Assembly (NCBI GenBank): GCA_018402085.1
Contig: JAGYJM010000002.1
Span: 372,001-436,000 of the forward strand
DNA: 64,000 nucleotides
Origin: Flavobacteriales bacterium
GTDB lineage: Bacteria; Bacteroidota; Bacteroidia; Flavobacteriales_D; Sanyastnellaceae
Direction of reading: 5' to 3'
Shown: positions 41,581 to 51,092 of the stretch, in pieces
Position numbering within the stretch: position 1 is the stretch's first letter
Layout: every line of letters starts with the position of its first letter
Notes under the pieces: model-generated
Told to the model about the DNA's origin: nothing
The model's database searches: none
Seen by the model: the letters and a program-made list of their open reading frames with translations, nothing else
Made by a program: the position numbers and the translations under genes

Positions 41581-44500
41581 ATGAGAAACTTTACGTCTCT
41601 TGCGAATGTCGCTCCTCAACGCGGCAACTCGCTCTGGCAGGTCGCAATGGTCTGCGGTTTGTTTTTGTTCGCCCTGAACCCGCTCGCCGAGGCTCAGGTA
41701 CCACCCGACGACTGTGTGCCGGGATTGATGATTTTTTGTCCTGATGATGTCAGTATTGACTGCTCTGAACCGACCGATCCAGAGGTAACCGGATCGGCCG
41801 AGGCTACAGTTGACCCCTGCTTCACCGAAGAAGTAGCCATCAGCTATGCCGATGAAGTGCTGACTCAAAACGATTGTGAGGTCGTGCTCGCACGCACCTG
41901 GTTGGCAAGTGCAGGAAATGAAACCGATATGTGCACCCAAACCATCACCATCGTTGATGAAACAGCGCCGGCGCTCAATATGCCACCCCTTTACTACTCA
42001 CTCGAGTGGAGTGTGTTCGATGGTAACTTTCTTGAAGCCTTCCAAAATGGCGAAATTTCCCTCGAAGATCTCGCTGAACTTTCTCCGCTCTTCAATGATC
42101 AACTCGAAGCGCAAGGGTTCTTTTTTCCAACAGCTTCAGATAACTGTGATCTGCAAGTACAGCCCTATTATACCCAGTTTGTTCAAGGTCCTGAAGACCT
42201 CGAATGCCCGCTCGTTGGTGAAGTGATCTGGGATTTCTATGCACAAGACGACTGCGGCAATGAAACCGGACCGCTCAGTATCGTCTGCGAATTCTTTGAT
42301 ACAACGCCGCCTGAATTCATCAACTTCCCCGAAGATAGCACCGTAGAATGTGTTGAAGATATTCCCGCCCCGGTAGAGGTAGAGGCAGAAGACGCCTGCG
42401 CAGACGTAGTTGAAATTGAAGTCTTCACCAGTGAAACCGGCGCGCCGGAAACAGAATGCGTCGCAACAACAGCTTTTGCTCCGGGTGACGACTGGGCTCT
42501 GTGGCTCCCGACGCTCGAAGTACTCGGTCTCACGGCTACCGATGACTTCGTGCCCATGGGGGAGGGGCTTACCTTTATTCAATATGCAGACGGAACGGCA
42601 CACCTCTCAGGAATGGTGCAGAATGACGAAGCACCCGGTCAGCAATGGGAAGTGAGTATCTGGCTTGAGAATAAACGTGACTGGGATGAATGGTCAGGCC
42701 TCGGTCGTTCTTACAAAGATAGCTTTGGCTTCGCTGAAGCAGGAGGAAACCTCTGGGAAACCTGGCACTTCTATGAAATGGTGAACAACTTCTCCATGCT
42801 CACCGGAGCCGGTGACCTTGAGGGCAACGTCCTCTACCTCGAGCACATGCCATCGAATTTCTATCACGGATTTCAATGCGGTGAAGCAGCCAATGACCGA
42901 AATGCAAACTTTGGCATGAGCGGGTGGTTCACATTCTACGGCCAGTTTGAAGGCGAATTCATCGAGGGGCACGGCGATGTCAACGTAGATAAAGAATGTG
43001 AGGATGTCACCAATCCAGATGACTGCCCGGATACCGCAATTACCTACTTCTACCGTGCTGAAGACACCTGTGGTAACGTAGCTATGGATGAATACACTGT
43101 GACGTCAGACGATACTACCGCTCCTGAGTTTACAGTAGTTCCGGAAGATATTACAGTTGAATGCGATGCCATTCCGGAAGTCTTTGAAGGGGTTGAGGCT
43201 ACTGACAACTGCGCGTGCGGCGTAGAGCTGATTGAATATCTCGGTGAAATTCCGGTTGATGGAGGAACCGGCTGCGAGTATCAGATCCAGCGCATCTGGG
43301 CTGCCGAAGACTGCTGCGAAAACCGCGCAGAGTACATTCAAACCATTACCGTAGTGGACACCACCGCTCCGATAGTACTCACTACACCTGAAAACATCAC
43401 CGTTGAATGTGACGAGGTAATTCCGGAAGATCTTCCAACGGCTGAAGATAATTGCCAGCCTGAAGTCTTCATTTCATTTGAAGACCAGATCACAGAAGGC
43501 GACTGTCCGCAGAATTATACCATCATCCGTACCTTCTTCCTTGATGATGGTTGCGGAAACATTTCCCAGGCCACACAAACCATTCAGGTGGTCGATACCA
43601 CACCACCCGTATTCGATGAATATGAAGTGGAGGTGGCAGTAGAATGTACTGAAGTTGATAACGTTCCACAACCAACGGCTACCGATAACTGTGGTCAGGT
43701 GTCTATTACCAGCGAAGATGTACTGCAGTCAGGAGGTTGCCTCGGTGTGATCGTACGCACATTCACCGCTGTAGATGAGTGCGGCAACGAAAGCACCACC
43801 GAGCAGTTTATTACCGTGCAAGACACGACGCCTCCGGTGATTGAGAACCCGAATGATATGACCGTAGAGTGCGACGAAGTGCCTGAAGCCCCTGGTGCTG
43901 ATGGCATCAATATCTTCGACAACTGCGAGCTTTTCGCCGAAGAAGAAGTGACCGTTGAGTTCACCGAAACCATTACAGAAGGTTTCTGTCAAGACAATTA
44001 TACCATCACCTGGACCTGGATCGCAACAGATTATTGTGAGAATGTAAGCGAGGCGACCACGATCATTACCGTACAGGATACCACTGATCCGGTTTTTACA
44101 CAGGTACCTGATGATCTCACCATCGAGTGCGATCAGGAAGTGCCCGGTTGCGATGTGAACAGTGTAGTCGCTGTTGACAATTGTGATGAAGACGTAGTGA
44201 TTGAATGCAGTGATCAAATGGTTGAAGGTGACTGTCCTGAAGAGTACACTATTCAGCGCATTTACCGCGCTTTTGACAATTGCGGAAACCAGGGTGTTTA
44301 TGTGCAGAATATCTCTGTGGTAGACACCACCGCCCCAGTGGTAGATCCGGTTGCAGACTTGACCATCGAATGTGATCAGGAAATCCCGACCGCCGAAGCC
44401 ACCGCAACGGACAACTGCAGTGACTTCGAAGTCAATGTCGAAGAATCCCAGCTGCCCGGTGACTGCCCGCAAGAATTCACTATTATACGTGTTTATACTG

Positions 44501-47500
44501 CAACAGACGCCTGCGGAAATGTGAGCGATCCGGTAGAGCAGACCATCCAGGTCGTTGATACCACAGCACCCGTATTTGAGGACTACCCCATTGAGGTTGA
44601 TGTTCCTTGTGATGACCTCGATTCCGTTCAGATAATGGCTGAAGATAACTGCGGTGCCGCAGAAGTCACCTACACTGACCTGTTCATCTCGGGTGGCTGC
44701 GCAGGTACCATCATCCGCGATTATATCGCAACTGATGAGTGTGGAAATACCGCCGAAGCCCAGCAGATTCTGCACCTTTTTGATGAAGAGGCTCCTGTCT
44801 TTACCAACTTCCCCGATGATCAGACCGTTGAGTGTGATGCAGTGCCGGAAGTAACCGAAGAGTTGACGGCTGAAGACAACTGTGATGACGACGCAGAAGT
44901 GGTATACAACGGTGAGGAAATCATCGAAGGCGACTGCCCGCAGTCTTACACTATCGTTCGCACATGGACTGCAACTGATGACTGTGACAACGACGCGGTT
45001 TACACTCAGAACATCACTGTAGTAGATACTACTGCACCTGAGTTCGAGATCTTCCCTGAAGATGCGACTGTAGAGTGTGACATGATTCCTGAAGTAGCCA
45101 CGGGTGCTACGGCGTTCGACAACTGTGACGAAGATGTAGCGATCGAATACCTCGGTGAGGAAATCATCGCAGGTGAGTGTGAGGATTCTTACACCATCGT
45201 TCGTACATGGGTAGCGACTGATGATTGTGGCAATGCCACGGAGCAGTCACAAACCATTACAGTGATTGACACCACTGCACCTGAGTTCGAGATCTTCCCT
45301 GAAGATGCGACTGTAGAGTGTGACATGATTCCTGAGGTGGCAACCGGTGCTGAAGCAACAGATAACTGTGACGCTGACGTAGCGATCGAATACCTCGGTG
45401 AAGAAATCATCGAAGGTCAGTGTGAAGATTCATACACGATCATTCGCACCTGGGTAGCGACTGACAACTGTGGCAACGCCACAGAGCAGTCACAAACCAT
45501 CACAGTGATCGACACCACTGCACCTGAGTTCACGATCTTCCCGGAAGACGCAACCGTAGAGTGTGACATGGTACCTGAAGTAGCTACCGGCGCTGAAGCA
45601 GTTGATAACTGTGATGACGACGTTAGCATTGAGTACCTCGGAGAAGAGCTGATTGCCGGTGAGTGCGAAGATTCGTACACCCTTGTACGCACCTGGGTTG
45701 CAACTGACAACTGTGGCAACGCCACAGAGCAGTCACAAACCATTACTGTACAAGACACCACTGCACCTGAGTTCACGGTCTTCCCTGCAGATGAGACTGT
45801 AGAGTGTGACATGATTCCTGAGGTGGCAACTGGTGCTGAAGCAACAGACAACTGTGACGATGAAGTGGTCATTGAGTACATCGGTGAGGAAATCATCGCC
45901 GGTGATGTTTGTCCACAGTCATACACGATCGTACGCACATGGACGGCTACCGACAACTGCGGAAATGTAACAGAGCAGTCACAAACGATCACGGTACAGG
46001 ATACCACTGCACCTGAGTTCGAGATCTTCCCTGAAGATGCGACTGTAGAGTGTGACATGATCCCTGAGGTAGCCACGGGTGCCACAGCGTTCGACAACTG
46101 CGACGAAGATGTAACGATCGAGTACCTCGGCGAGGAAATCGTTGACGGAGAGTGTCCACAGTCTTACACGATCATCCGCACCTGGGTTGCGACAGACGAT
46201 TGCGGCAACGCTACTGAGCAGTCACAGACCATCACGGTACAGGATACCACTGCCCCCGTCTTTGACATGGTTGGAGAGGATGTAACGGTAGAATGTGATC
46301 AGGAGCTACCTGCACCAATGGCATCTGCCACTGACAACTGCGGTGAAGTAAGCATCACGAACGTAGATGTGATCGAAGAAGGCGAGTGTGCGCAAGAGTA
46401 CACGGTAATCCGCACGTACACAGCAACAGATGAGTGTGGTAACAGCACTACTGAAGAGCAAATCATCACGGTAGTTGATACCACAGCTCCAGTACTCGAG
46501 GGTACACCAGAAGCAGAGCTTGTGATCGACTGTGAGGATGATGTACCAGCAGCGGATGAAGTGTTTGCAACAGACGCTTGTGAGGGTGAAGTTGACGTGG
46601 TCTTTACAGAAGAACTCGTTGGTGACCTCCCACCGGAAGGCAGCAGCGCATTCTGTAACGCGATGACTCCTGAAGCATTCGAAGACGGCGAGACTTGCGC
46701 AGGTACTGAAACCTGGAGTGTCGTACTCTTCAACTTCGCAGGCGAAGCAGCTTCTTACTACAGCACGATCGATGCGAGCTGGACGGAGTTCCCTGATGGG
46801 TCTGCGGTTCTGACCGGCTCGGTTTCAGCGAACAACAATCCTGACGCAGGATGGGAGATCGCTGTAGAATTCGAGAACGGTATGGACTGGGCTACATGGT
46901 CAACTCAGGGCTTCCCGACAGACTTTAAAGATGATTGTGATCTTGCCGGTGACAGCTACCTCAACTGGATGTACTACATCATGTCTGAAGGTGCAACCCT
47001 CACCGGATGGGGCGATTACGCAGGTTCGGTGCTCACACTTGAACATGCACCATCGAACCTGTATTACGGTTTCCAGCTTGGCGATGCAGCTAATAACGTG
47101 AACGCAAATTACAGCTTCGGCGGTTGGTTCACTTATGAAGGTATCTACAATGGAGAAGAGGTTTCAGGAGCAGGCGACTTTGCTTTTGACCTTGACTGCT
47201 GTCCGCAATATGAGATCGTTCGCACATGGTGTGCAACTGATTGTGCAGGCAACGAAACATGCTTCACTCAGGTAATCAGCTTCGCTGATCTCGGCGGAGA
47301 CGCACCCATCGTTGGCCCGGATGCACACGAGATGATTGATCCAAAAATTGACTTCCAGATTGTAAAAGTCAATCCAAATCCGAGCAACAGCTTCACGAAT
47401 GTGCAGTTTGCCTCGAATGTGAATGCGACGGTGAGACTTGACTTACTCGATCTGAATGGTCGTACAGTGAATGTATTGTTTGAAGGCAACATTCAGAAAA

Positions 47501-47613
47501 ATGAGATCTATCGCACCTTACTCAATGCATCCGAGTTTGAAGCGGGAATGTACTTCCTTCGCCTTCAGTCTGCCGGGTATGCCGACATTGAGCGTTTTGT
47601 GATCAGCCGCTGA
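41581..47613 (+). CDS. Giant HYR-repeat surface protein with T9SS sorting domain
   Basis: 2010 aa, predicted cell-surface or matrix protein. Signal peptide (QVAMVCGLFLFALNPLAEAQ), then about 19 HYR-like Ig-fold units of 70-82 residues, each with TTAPxF, VECD, ATDNC, GDCPQSYTIxRTW and DxCGN motifs. Two homologous larger modules (DNA about 42458-43005 and 46650-47205) are inserted in the first and last units. A type A T9SS sorting domain (PNPSNSFTNVQFAS...GMYFLRL) ends the protein. The start is the ATG at 41581, giving a clean signal peptide; the open frame begins 28 codons earlier. Adhesion or gliding roles are inferred from family use. Confidence 0.88.
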   Translation: MRNFTSLANVAPQRGNSLWQVAMVCGLFLFALNPLAEAQVPPDDCVPGLMIFCPDDVSIDCSEPTDPEVTGSAEATVDPCFTEEVAISYADEVLTQNDCEVVLARTWLASAGNETDMCTQTITIVDETAPALNMPPLYYSLEWSVFDGNFLEAFQNGEISLEDLAELSPLFNDQLEAQGFFFPTASDNCDLQVQPYYTQFVQGPEDLECPLVGEVIWDFYAQDDCGNETGPLSIVCEFFDTTPPEFINFPEDSTVECVEDIPAPVEVEAEDACADVVEIEVFTSETGAPETECVATTAFAPGDDWALWLPTLEVLGLTATDDFVPMGEGLTFIQYADGTAHLSGMVQNDEAPGQQWEVSIWLENKRDWDEWSGLGRSYKDSFGFAEAGGNLWETWHFYEMVNNFSMLTGAGDLEGNVLYLEHMPSNFYHGFQCGEAANDRNANFGMSGWFTFYGQFEGEFIEGHGDVNVDKECEDVTNPDDCPDTAITYFYRAEDTCGNVAMDEYTVTSDDTTAPEFTVVPEDITVECDAIPEVFEGVEATDNCACGVELIEYLGEIPVDGGTGCEYQIQRIWAAEDCCENRAEYIQTITVVDTTAPIVLTTPENITVECDEVIPEDLPTAEDNCQPEVFISFEDQITEGDCPQNYTIIRTFFLDDGCGNISQATQTIQVVDTTPPVFDEYEVEVAVECTEVDNVPQPTATDNCGQVSITSEDVLQSGGCLGVIVRTFTAVDECGNESTTEQFITVQDTTPPVIENPNDMTVECDEVPEAPGADGINIFDNCELFAEEEVTVEFTETITEGFCQDNYTITWTWIATDYCENVSEATTIITVQDTTDPVFTQVPDDLTIECDQEVPGCDVNSVVAVDNCDEDVVIECSDQMVEGDCPEEYTIQRIYRAFDNCGNQGVYVQNISVVDTTAPVVDPVADLTIECDQEIPTAEATATDNCSDFEVNVEESQLPGDCPQEFTIIRVYTATDACGNVSDPVEQTIQVVDTTAPVFEDYPIEVDVPCDDLDSVQIMAEDNCGAAEVTYTDLFISGGCAGTIIRDYIATDECGNTAEAQQILHLFDEEAPVFTNFPDDQTVECDAVPEVTEELTAEDNCDDDAEVVYNGEEIIEGDCPQSYTIVRTWTATDDCDNDAVYTQNITVVDTTAPEFEIFPEDATVECDMIPEVATGATAFDNCDEDVAIEYLGEEIIAGECEDSYTIVRTWVATDDCGNATEQSQTITVIDTTAPEFEIFPEDATVECDMIPEVATGAEATDNCDADVAIEYLGEEIIEGQCEDSYTIIRTWVATDNCGNATEQSQTITVIDTTAPEFTIFPEDATVECDMVPEVATGAEAVDNCDDDVSIEYLGEELIAGECEDSYTLVRTWVATDNCGNATEQSQTITVQDTTAPEFTVFPADETVECDMIPEVATGAEATDNCDDEVVIEYIGEEIIAGDVCPQSYTIVRTWTATDNCGNVTEQSQTITVQDTTAPEFEIFPEDATVECDMIPEVATGATAFDNCDEDVTIEYLGEEIVDGECPQSYTIIRTWVATDDCGNATEQSQTITVQDTTAPVFDMVGEDVTVECDQELPAPMASATDNCGEVSITNVDVIEEGECAQEYTVIRTYTATDECGNSTTEEQIITVVDTTAPVLEGTPEAELVIDCEDDVPAADEVFATDACEGEVDVVFTEELVGDLPPEGSSAFCNAMTPEAFEDGETCAGTETWSVVLFNFAGEAASYYSTIDASWTEFPDGSAVLTGSVSANNNPDAGWEIAVEFENGMDWATWSTQGFPTDFKDDCDLAGDSYLNWMYYIMSEGATLTGWGDYAGSVLTLEHAPSNLYYGFQLGDAANNVNANYSFGGWFTYEGIYNGEEVSGAGDFAFDLDCCPQYEIVRTWCATDCAGNETCFTQVISFADLGGDAPIVGPDAHEMIDPKIDFQIVKVNPNPSNSFTNVQFASNVNATVRLDLLDLNGRTVNVLFEGNIQKNEIYRTLLNASEFEAGMYFLRLQSAGYADIERFVISR
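45037..46254 (+). repeat. Five near-identical 243-246 bp tandem repeats in the HYR gene
   Basis: Units begin at about 45037, 45280, 45523, 45766 and 46012 (the phrase CCTGAGTTC). Spacing is 243 bp, except 246 for the fourth, which carries one extra codon. Units share long identical nucleotide tracts, far more alike than the outer HYR units of the same gene. Confidence 0.9.
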
Positions 47614-47635
47614 TGGCAAAACCATTTGAAAAAGT

Positions 47636-47665
47636 AAAGCCCTCCCTTGCGGAGGGCTTTTTTTT
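47636..47665 (+). terminator. Terminator of the HYR-repeat gene
   Basis: GCCCTCC-CTTGC-GGAGGGC followed by eight T, 25 bp after the stop. Confidence 0.93.
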
Positions 47666-47719
47666 CGCTTTCCTTTCCTGCTATCTTCAAGCCCTCATTT
47701 CAGACCTGCAGATATACCC

Positions 47720-50182
47720 ATGGCTGACCTCGCCACATTCGCTGATGTGATCGTACCGATTGCTATTCCTGATTTGCTCACCTATCGCATTCCACGCGAA
47801 GTAGAAAAAGAAGTGCAGATCGGGCAGCGGATTATTGTGCGCGTGGGTAAACGTAAATTGTATACCGGGGTCATCGTTCGCCTGCATGGAAATCCGCCTA
47901 AGAATTACCAGGCAAAAGGAATTGAATACCTGCTTGATGAGACGCCGGTAGTAACCCGTGAGCAGCTAAAATTCTGGGCATGGTTGGCAGAATATTATCT
48001 CTGCACCCTCGGTGAAGTAATGGGGGCTGCACTGCCTTCTTCAATGAAGCTGGCCAGTGAGACCCGCATAGTGCCGCTTCCATCCGAAGAACTCGACACG
48101 GCCACGCTCTCTGATAATGAGTTTCTTATCCTTGAAGCGCTTGAGCTTCAGAAAAAACTGCAGGTGGATGAGATCGCTGAAATCGTCGGTATAAAAACAG
48201 TTCAACCGCTTATCAATAGCCTCATTAAAAAAGGTTTCGCAACCACTGAAGAAGAACTGAGACACCGCTATCGTCCGAAATTTGAAGAAACACTCGCACT
48301 TGAAGAGGCCTTCAAAGAGGATGAAACGCTCACAGCGCTGATTGATGAACTCGAAAGAAGAGCACCGAGACAGTCTGACCTTTTGCTTGCCTACCTGCGT
48401 GAGGCCCCGCAGATGGATAAAGACGTGGCCAAGGTGGCGCTGCAAAAAAAAGCCGGTGTTGGTGCTACTGTTACGAAAGCCTTGATTGACAAAGGTGTTT
48501 TCCGCCTGAAAAGGCGGGAGGTGAACAGGCTTGCTACCTTCGAAGGAGACACCCGACAAAGCCTGGAGCTCAACCCCTCTCAACAACGCGCGCTTGATGA
48601 TACCCGCAAATTGCTGCAGCATAAAGACGTGGTGCTCATACACGGGGTAACAGGATCGGGTAAGACGGAAGTTTATGTGAAGCTCATTGAAGAAGGAATT
48701 GAAAAAGGCGGACAAGTGCTATATCTTTTGCCTGAGATCGCCTTGACAACGCAGTTGATCGAGCGGCTTCGTGTGTATTTCGGAGATGAAGTTGGCGTAT
48801 ATCATTCACGATTCAACCAGCAAGAGCGTGCAGAGGTATGGCTGAAAATGCTGAGCAACAAGCCGTATAAGATCATCATCGGAGCACGATCCTCAGTTTT
48901 TTTGCCTTTTCAGCACCTGCAGCTTGTGATCGTAGATGAAGAGCACGAAAGCAGCTTCAAGCAATTCAGACCAGCGCCGCGATACAATGGCCGAGACGCT
49001 TCCGTTGTGCTCGCTTTGCAGTCGAAGGCAAAAGTGGTGATGGGATCAGCCACCCCGGCGATCGAAACGTATTTCAATGCGCAGGAGGGAAGATACGGAC
49101 TGGTAGAGTTGAATGAACGCTATGGAGGCATTCAAATGCCTGAGATTCTATGCGCCGATATTCGCCGTGAGATGGCGCGAAAGACCATGCGTGCGCATTT
49201 TACCGGCTTTCTTGTTGAAAGCATGGAACAAGTGCTCAAGAATAAAAAGCAGATTATTCTCTTTCAAAACCGAAGAGGTTACGCACCCTTATGGCGCTGC
49301 CTGACATGCGGCTGGGTGCCTGAATGTGAACGATGTGATGTAAGCCTGACTTATCACAAACGCCATCACCATCTTAATTGTCACTACTGTGGCTACACTC
49401 AGCAGCCGCCGCTTAAGTGTAAAGCATGCGGCAGTGCCCAGCTCACTGACGTTGGATTCGGTACTGAAAGGATTGAAGAAGACCTCAAAGAGATCGTGCC
49501 TTCTGCCCGCGTAGCACGAATGGATCTTGACACCACCCGCAGCAAACATGCCTATATTGAACTAATCACTGCTTTCGAGCGCGGTGAGATTGATATTCTT
49601 GTAGGAACACAAATGGTCACCAAAGGCCTGGATTTCGAGAATGTGGCACTGGTTGGCGTATTGAGTGCAGATCAAATGCTGCGATTTCCTGACTTCCGCG
49701 CTTTTGAGCGCGCCTATCAACTCATGACGCAGGTGGCAGGAAGAGCGGGTAGAAAAGGGGAGCGTGGTAAGGTCATTATTCAGACCTATGATCCTGACCA
49801 CTGGGTGCTGAGGCTGGTCATTGACAGTAGTTACAAAAAGCTGTATGAACGCGAGATGATTGAGCGAAAAGGCTATCAATATCCGCCACACGTAAGACTC
49901 ATCCGGCTGGATATCCGTCACAAAAAGCAAGGTGTGGCCCGAACCTCAGCCGTTCAGCTTGCCGATGAGTTGCGCGCTGAACTCGGACACCGGGTGATAG
50001 GTCCTGAAGCACCTTACGTTGAGCGTGTCAACAATTACTACCACCAACAAATCCTGATTAAAATCGAACGGCAGGCTTCAATGCAGCGTTTTCGTGAAGT
50101 TTTTGCAGCTACACTTGACCGCTTCTATGCGGTACGTGAAAACAGAAGTGTTCGGGTGGTTCCCGACGTGGATCCCTCCTGA
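47720..50182 (+). CDS. priA: Primosomal replication protein N', helicase PriA
   Basis: 820-aa 3'-5' DNA helicase that restarts stalled replication forks. N-terminal DNA 3'-end-binding domain (DVIVPIAIPDLLTYRIP), winged-helix segment, helicase domain with Walker A GVTGSGKTEV, DEEH box VDEEHESSFKQF, motif III VMGSATPAIETY, and paired zinc cysteines (CLTCGWVPECERCDVS; CHYCGYTQQPPLKCKACGS), then AGRAGRKGERGKVIIQTY. A palindrome copy adds FRLKRRE in the winged-helix to helicase linker. Confidence 0.96.
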   Translation: MADLATFADVIVPIAIPDLLTYRIPREVEKEVQIGQRIIVRVGKRKLYTGVIVRLHGNPPKNYQAKGIEYLLDETPVVTREQLKFWAWLAEYYLCTLGEVMGAALPSSMKLASETRIVPLPSEELDTATLSDNEFLILEALELQKKLQVDEIAEIVGIKTVQPLINSLIKKGFATTEEELRHRYRPKFEETLALEEAFKEDETLTALIDELERRAPRQSDLLLAYLREAPQMDKDVAKVALQKKAGVGATVTKALIDKGVFRLKRREVNRLATFEGDTRQSLELNPSQQRALDDTRKLLQHKDVVLIHGVTGSGKTEVYVKLIEEGIEKGGQVLYLLPEIALTTQLIERLRVYFGDEVGVYHSRFNQQERAEVWLKMLSNKPYKIIIGARSSVFLPFQHLQLVIVDEEHESSFKQFRPAPRYNGRDASVVLALQSKAKVVMGSATPAIETYFNAQEGRYGLVELNERYGGIQMPEILCADIRREMARKTMRAHFTGFLVESMEQVLKNKKQIILFQNRRGYAPLWRCLTCGWVPECERCDVSLTYHKRHHHLNCHYCGYTQQPPLKCKACGSAQLTDVGFGTERIEEDLKEIVPSARVARMDLDTTRSKHAYIELITAFERGEIDILVGTQMVTKGLDFENVALVGVLSADQMLRFPDFRAFERAYQLMTQVAGRAGRKGERGKVIIQTYDPDHWVLRLVIDSSYKKLYEREMIERKGYQYPPHVRLIRLDIRHKKQGVARTSAVQLADELRAELGHRVIGPEAPYVERVNNYYHQQILIKIERQASMQRFREVFAATLDRFYAVRENRSVRVVPDVDPS
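48502..48520 (+). repeat. Dispersed palindrome copy 10 (in priA)
   Basis: CCGCCT-GAAA-AGGCGG then GAG. Same reading frame and peptide (FRLKRR) as copy 7. Confidence 0.65.
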
Positions 50183-50185
50183 TAC

Positions 50186-50419
50186 TCAAAGGTCGTCATC
50201 TGCGTTCCGGGAAAGATCGCGGGCAACAAAGTAGTAGATAAGCGAAAATACAACCGTTACGATGCTCGCATAGATCAAGGCGTTACCGCCGGTAGCTGCA
50301 TGCATGTTCTGCTCTTTGAGCTGCTGTATGCGCAAATTAACCCGGTCAGTAATAAAATAACTCACCCCGAATACGAACGGAGCCAGTACCATCCAGACCT
50401 TGAGGTAGCCTTCTTTCAT
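50186..50419 (-). CDS. Small two-helix membrane protein, unknown function
   Basis: 77 aa with two transmembrane helices (WMVLAPFVFGVSYFI and ALIYASIVTVVFSLIYYFV) joined by a polar loop and ending DDDL. Starts inside the last codon of yggS (4-bp overlap), so it is the third gene of a coupled operon. No family recognised. Confidence 0.65.
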   Translation of the reverse strand: MKEGYLKVWMVLAPFVFGVSYFITDRVNLRIQQLKEQNMHAATGGNALIYASIVTVVFSLIYYFVARDLSRNADDDL

Positions 50420-51092
50420 CTGTAGTTTCGCTCTCCGAAAATGGCACTGCCTACGCGCACCATGTTTGAACCTGCTGCGATCGCAGCTTCGTAATCACCG
50501 CTCATGCCCATAGAGAGAATATCGAAATGCGAGTCATCCGTGAAATGCGCTGTGCGCACCTCTTCAAACAGCCGCTTCAAGCCTTCAAATTCTCGCTTCA
50601 CCTTTATTCGATCATCAGTGAAGGTGGCCATGCCCATCATGCCTCGCACGCGCGTGTGCTTGCGCTTGGTGAAGGTGTCACCTGCAAAAAAGGCATGAAG
50701 TTCATCGCGGTCAAAACCAAACTTGTTGCTCTCCTCCGCAATGTGTATTTGCAGTAAAATGTCCACCTGGCGGTCTGCCATACCGGCGCGTTTCTCAATC
50801 TCTTGAAAGAGTTTTTCTTTATCTACAGCGTGTATCAGCGAAACAAAAGAGACGATATACTTTACCTTGTTGGTCTGCAGGTGTCCGATCAGGTGCCACT
50901 CGATATCTTTCGGAAGCGACTCGTATTTATCAAGCATTTCCTGTACCTTATTTTCTCCAAACACACGCTGACCGGCGTCGTATGCCGCCATTATTTTTCT
51001 TCTCCATGCGTTTTCGAGACGGCTACGAGGGTTACTTCCTCTGGCAGTTCGCTTCGCACATGTTGTAGCCTCTCTGCAACCGAATCACTCAT
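50416..51092 (-). pseudogene. YggS-type PLP homeostasis protein with one-base frameshift
   Basis: YggS/PLPBP proteins bind pyridoxal phosphate and tune vitamin B6 and amino-acid pools. The N-terminus (51092 leftward) reads through EVTLVAVSKTHGEEK, which holds the PLP-lysine motif, then hits TAA. The rest, AAYDAGQRVFGENKVQEML to SMGMSGDYEAAI and MVRVGSAIFG, is in another frame from 50991. Adding one A to the five-A run (plus-strand T 50994-50998) restores a full-length 225-residue protein. The 5' ATGA overlap with DUF1015 supports the start. This may be a sequencing indel or a true mutation. Confidence 0.75.

Noticed and set aside
43729-44775. 348-codon minus-strand frame in the HYR gene.
   Set aside because: A shadow caused by the biased codon use of the Asp/Glu/Thr-rich repeat protein; no domain or signal.
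45417-46097. 226-codon frame on the minus strand inside the HYR gene with repeated STVASSGK blocks.
   Set aside because: It mirrors the tandem repeats of the real gene in another frame and has no start context or family resemblance.
45037-46254. Regularly spaced repeats as a possible CRISPR array.
   Set aside because: Period is 243 bp with no spacers, and the whole tract is one coding frame.
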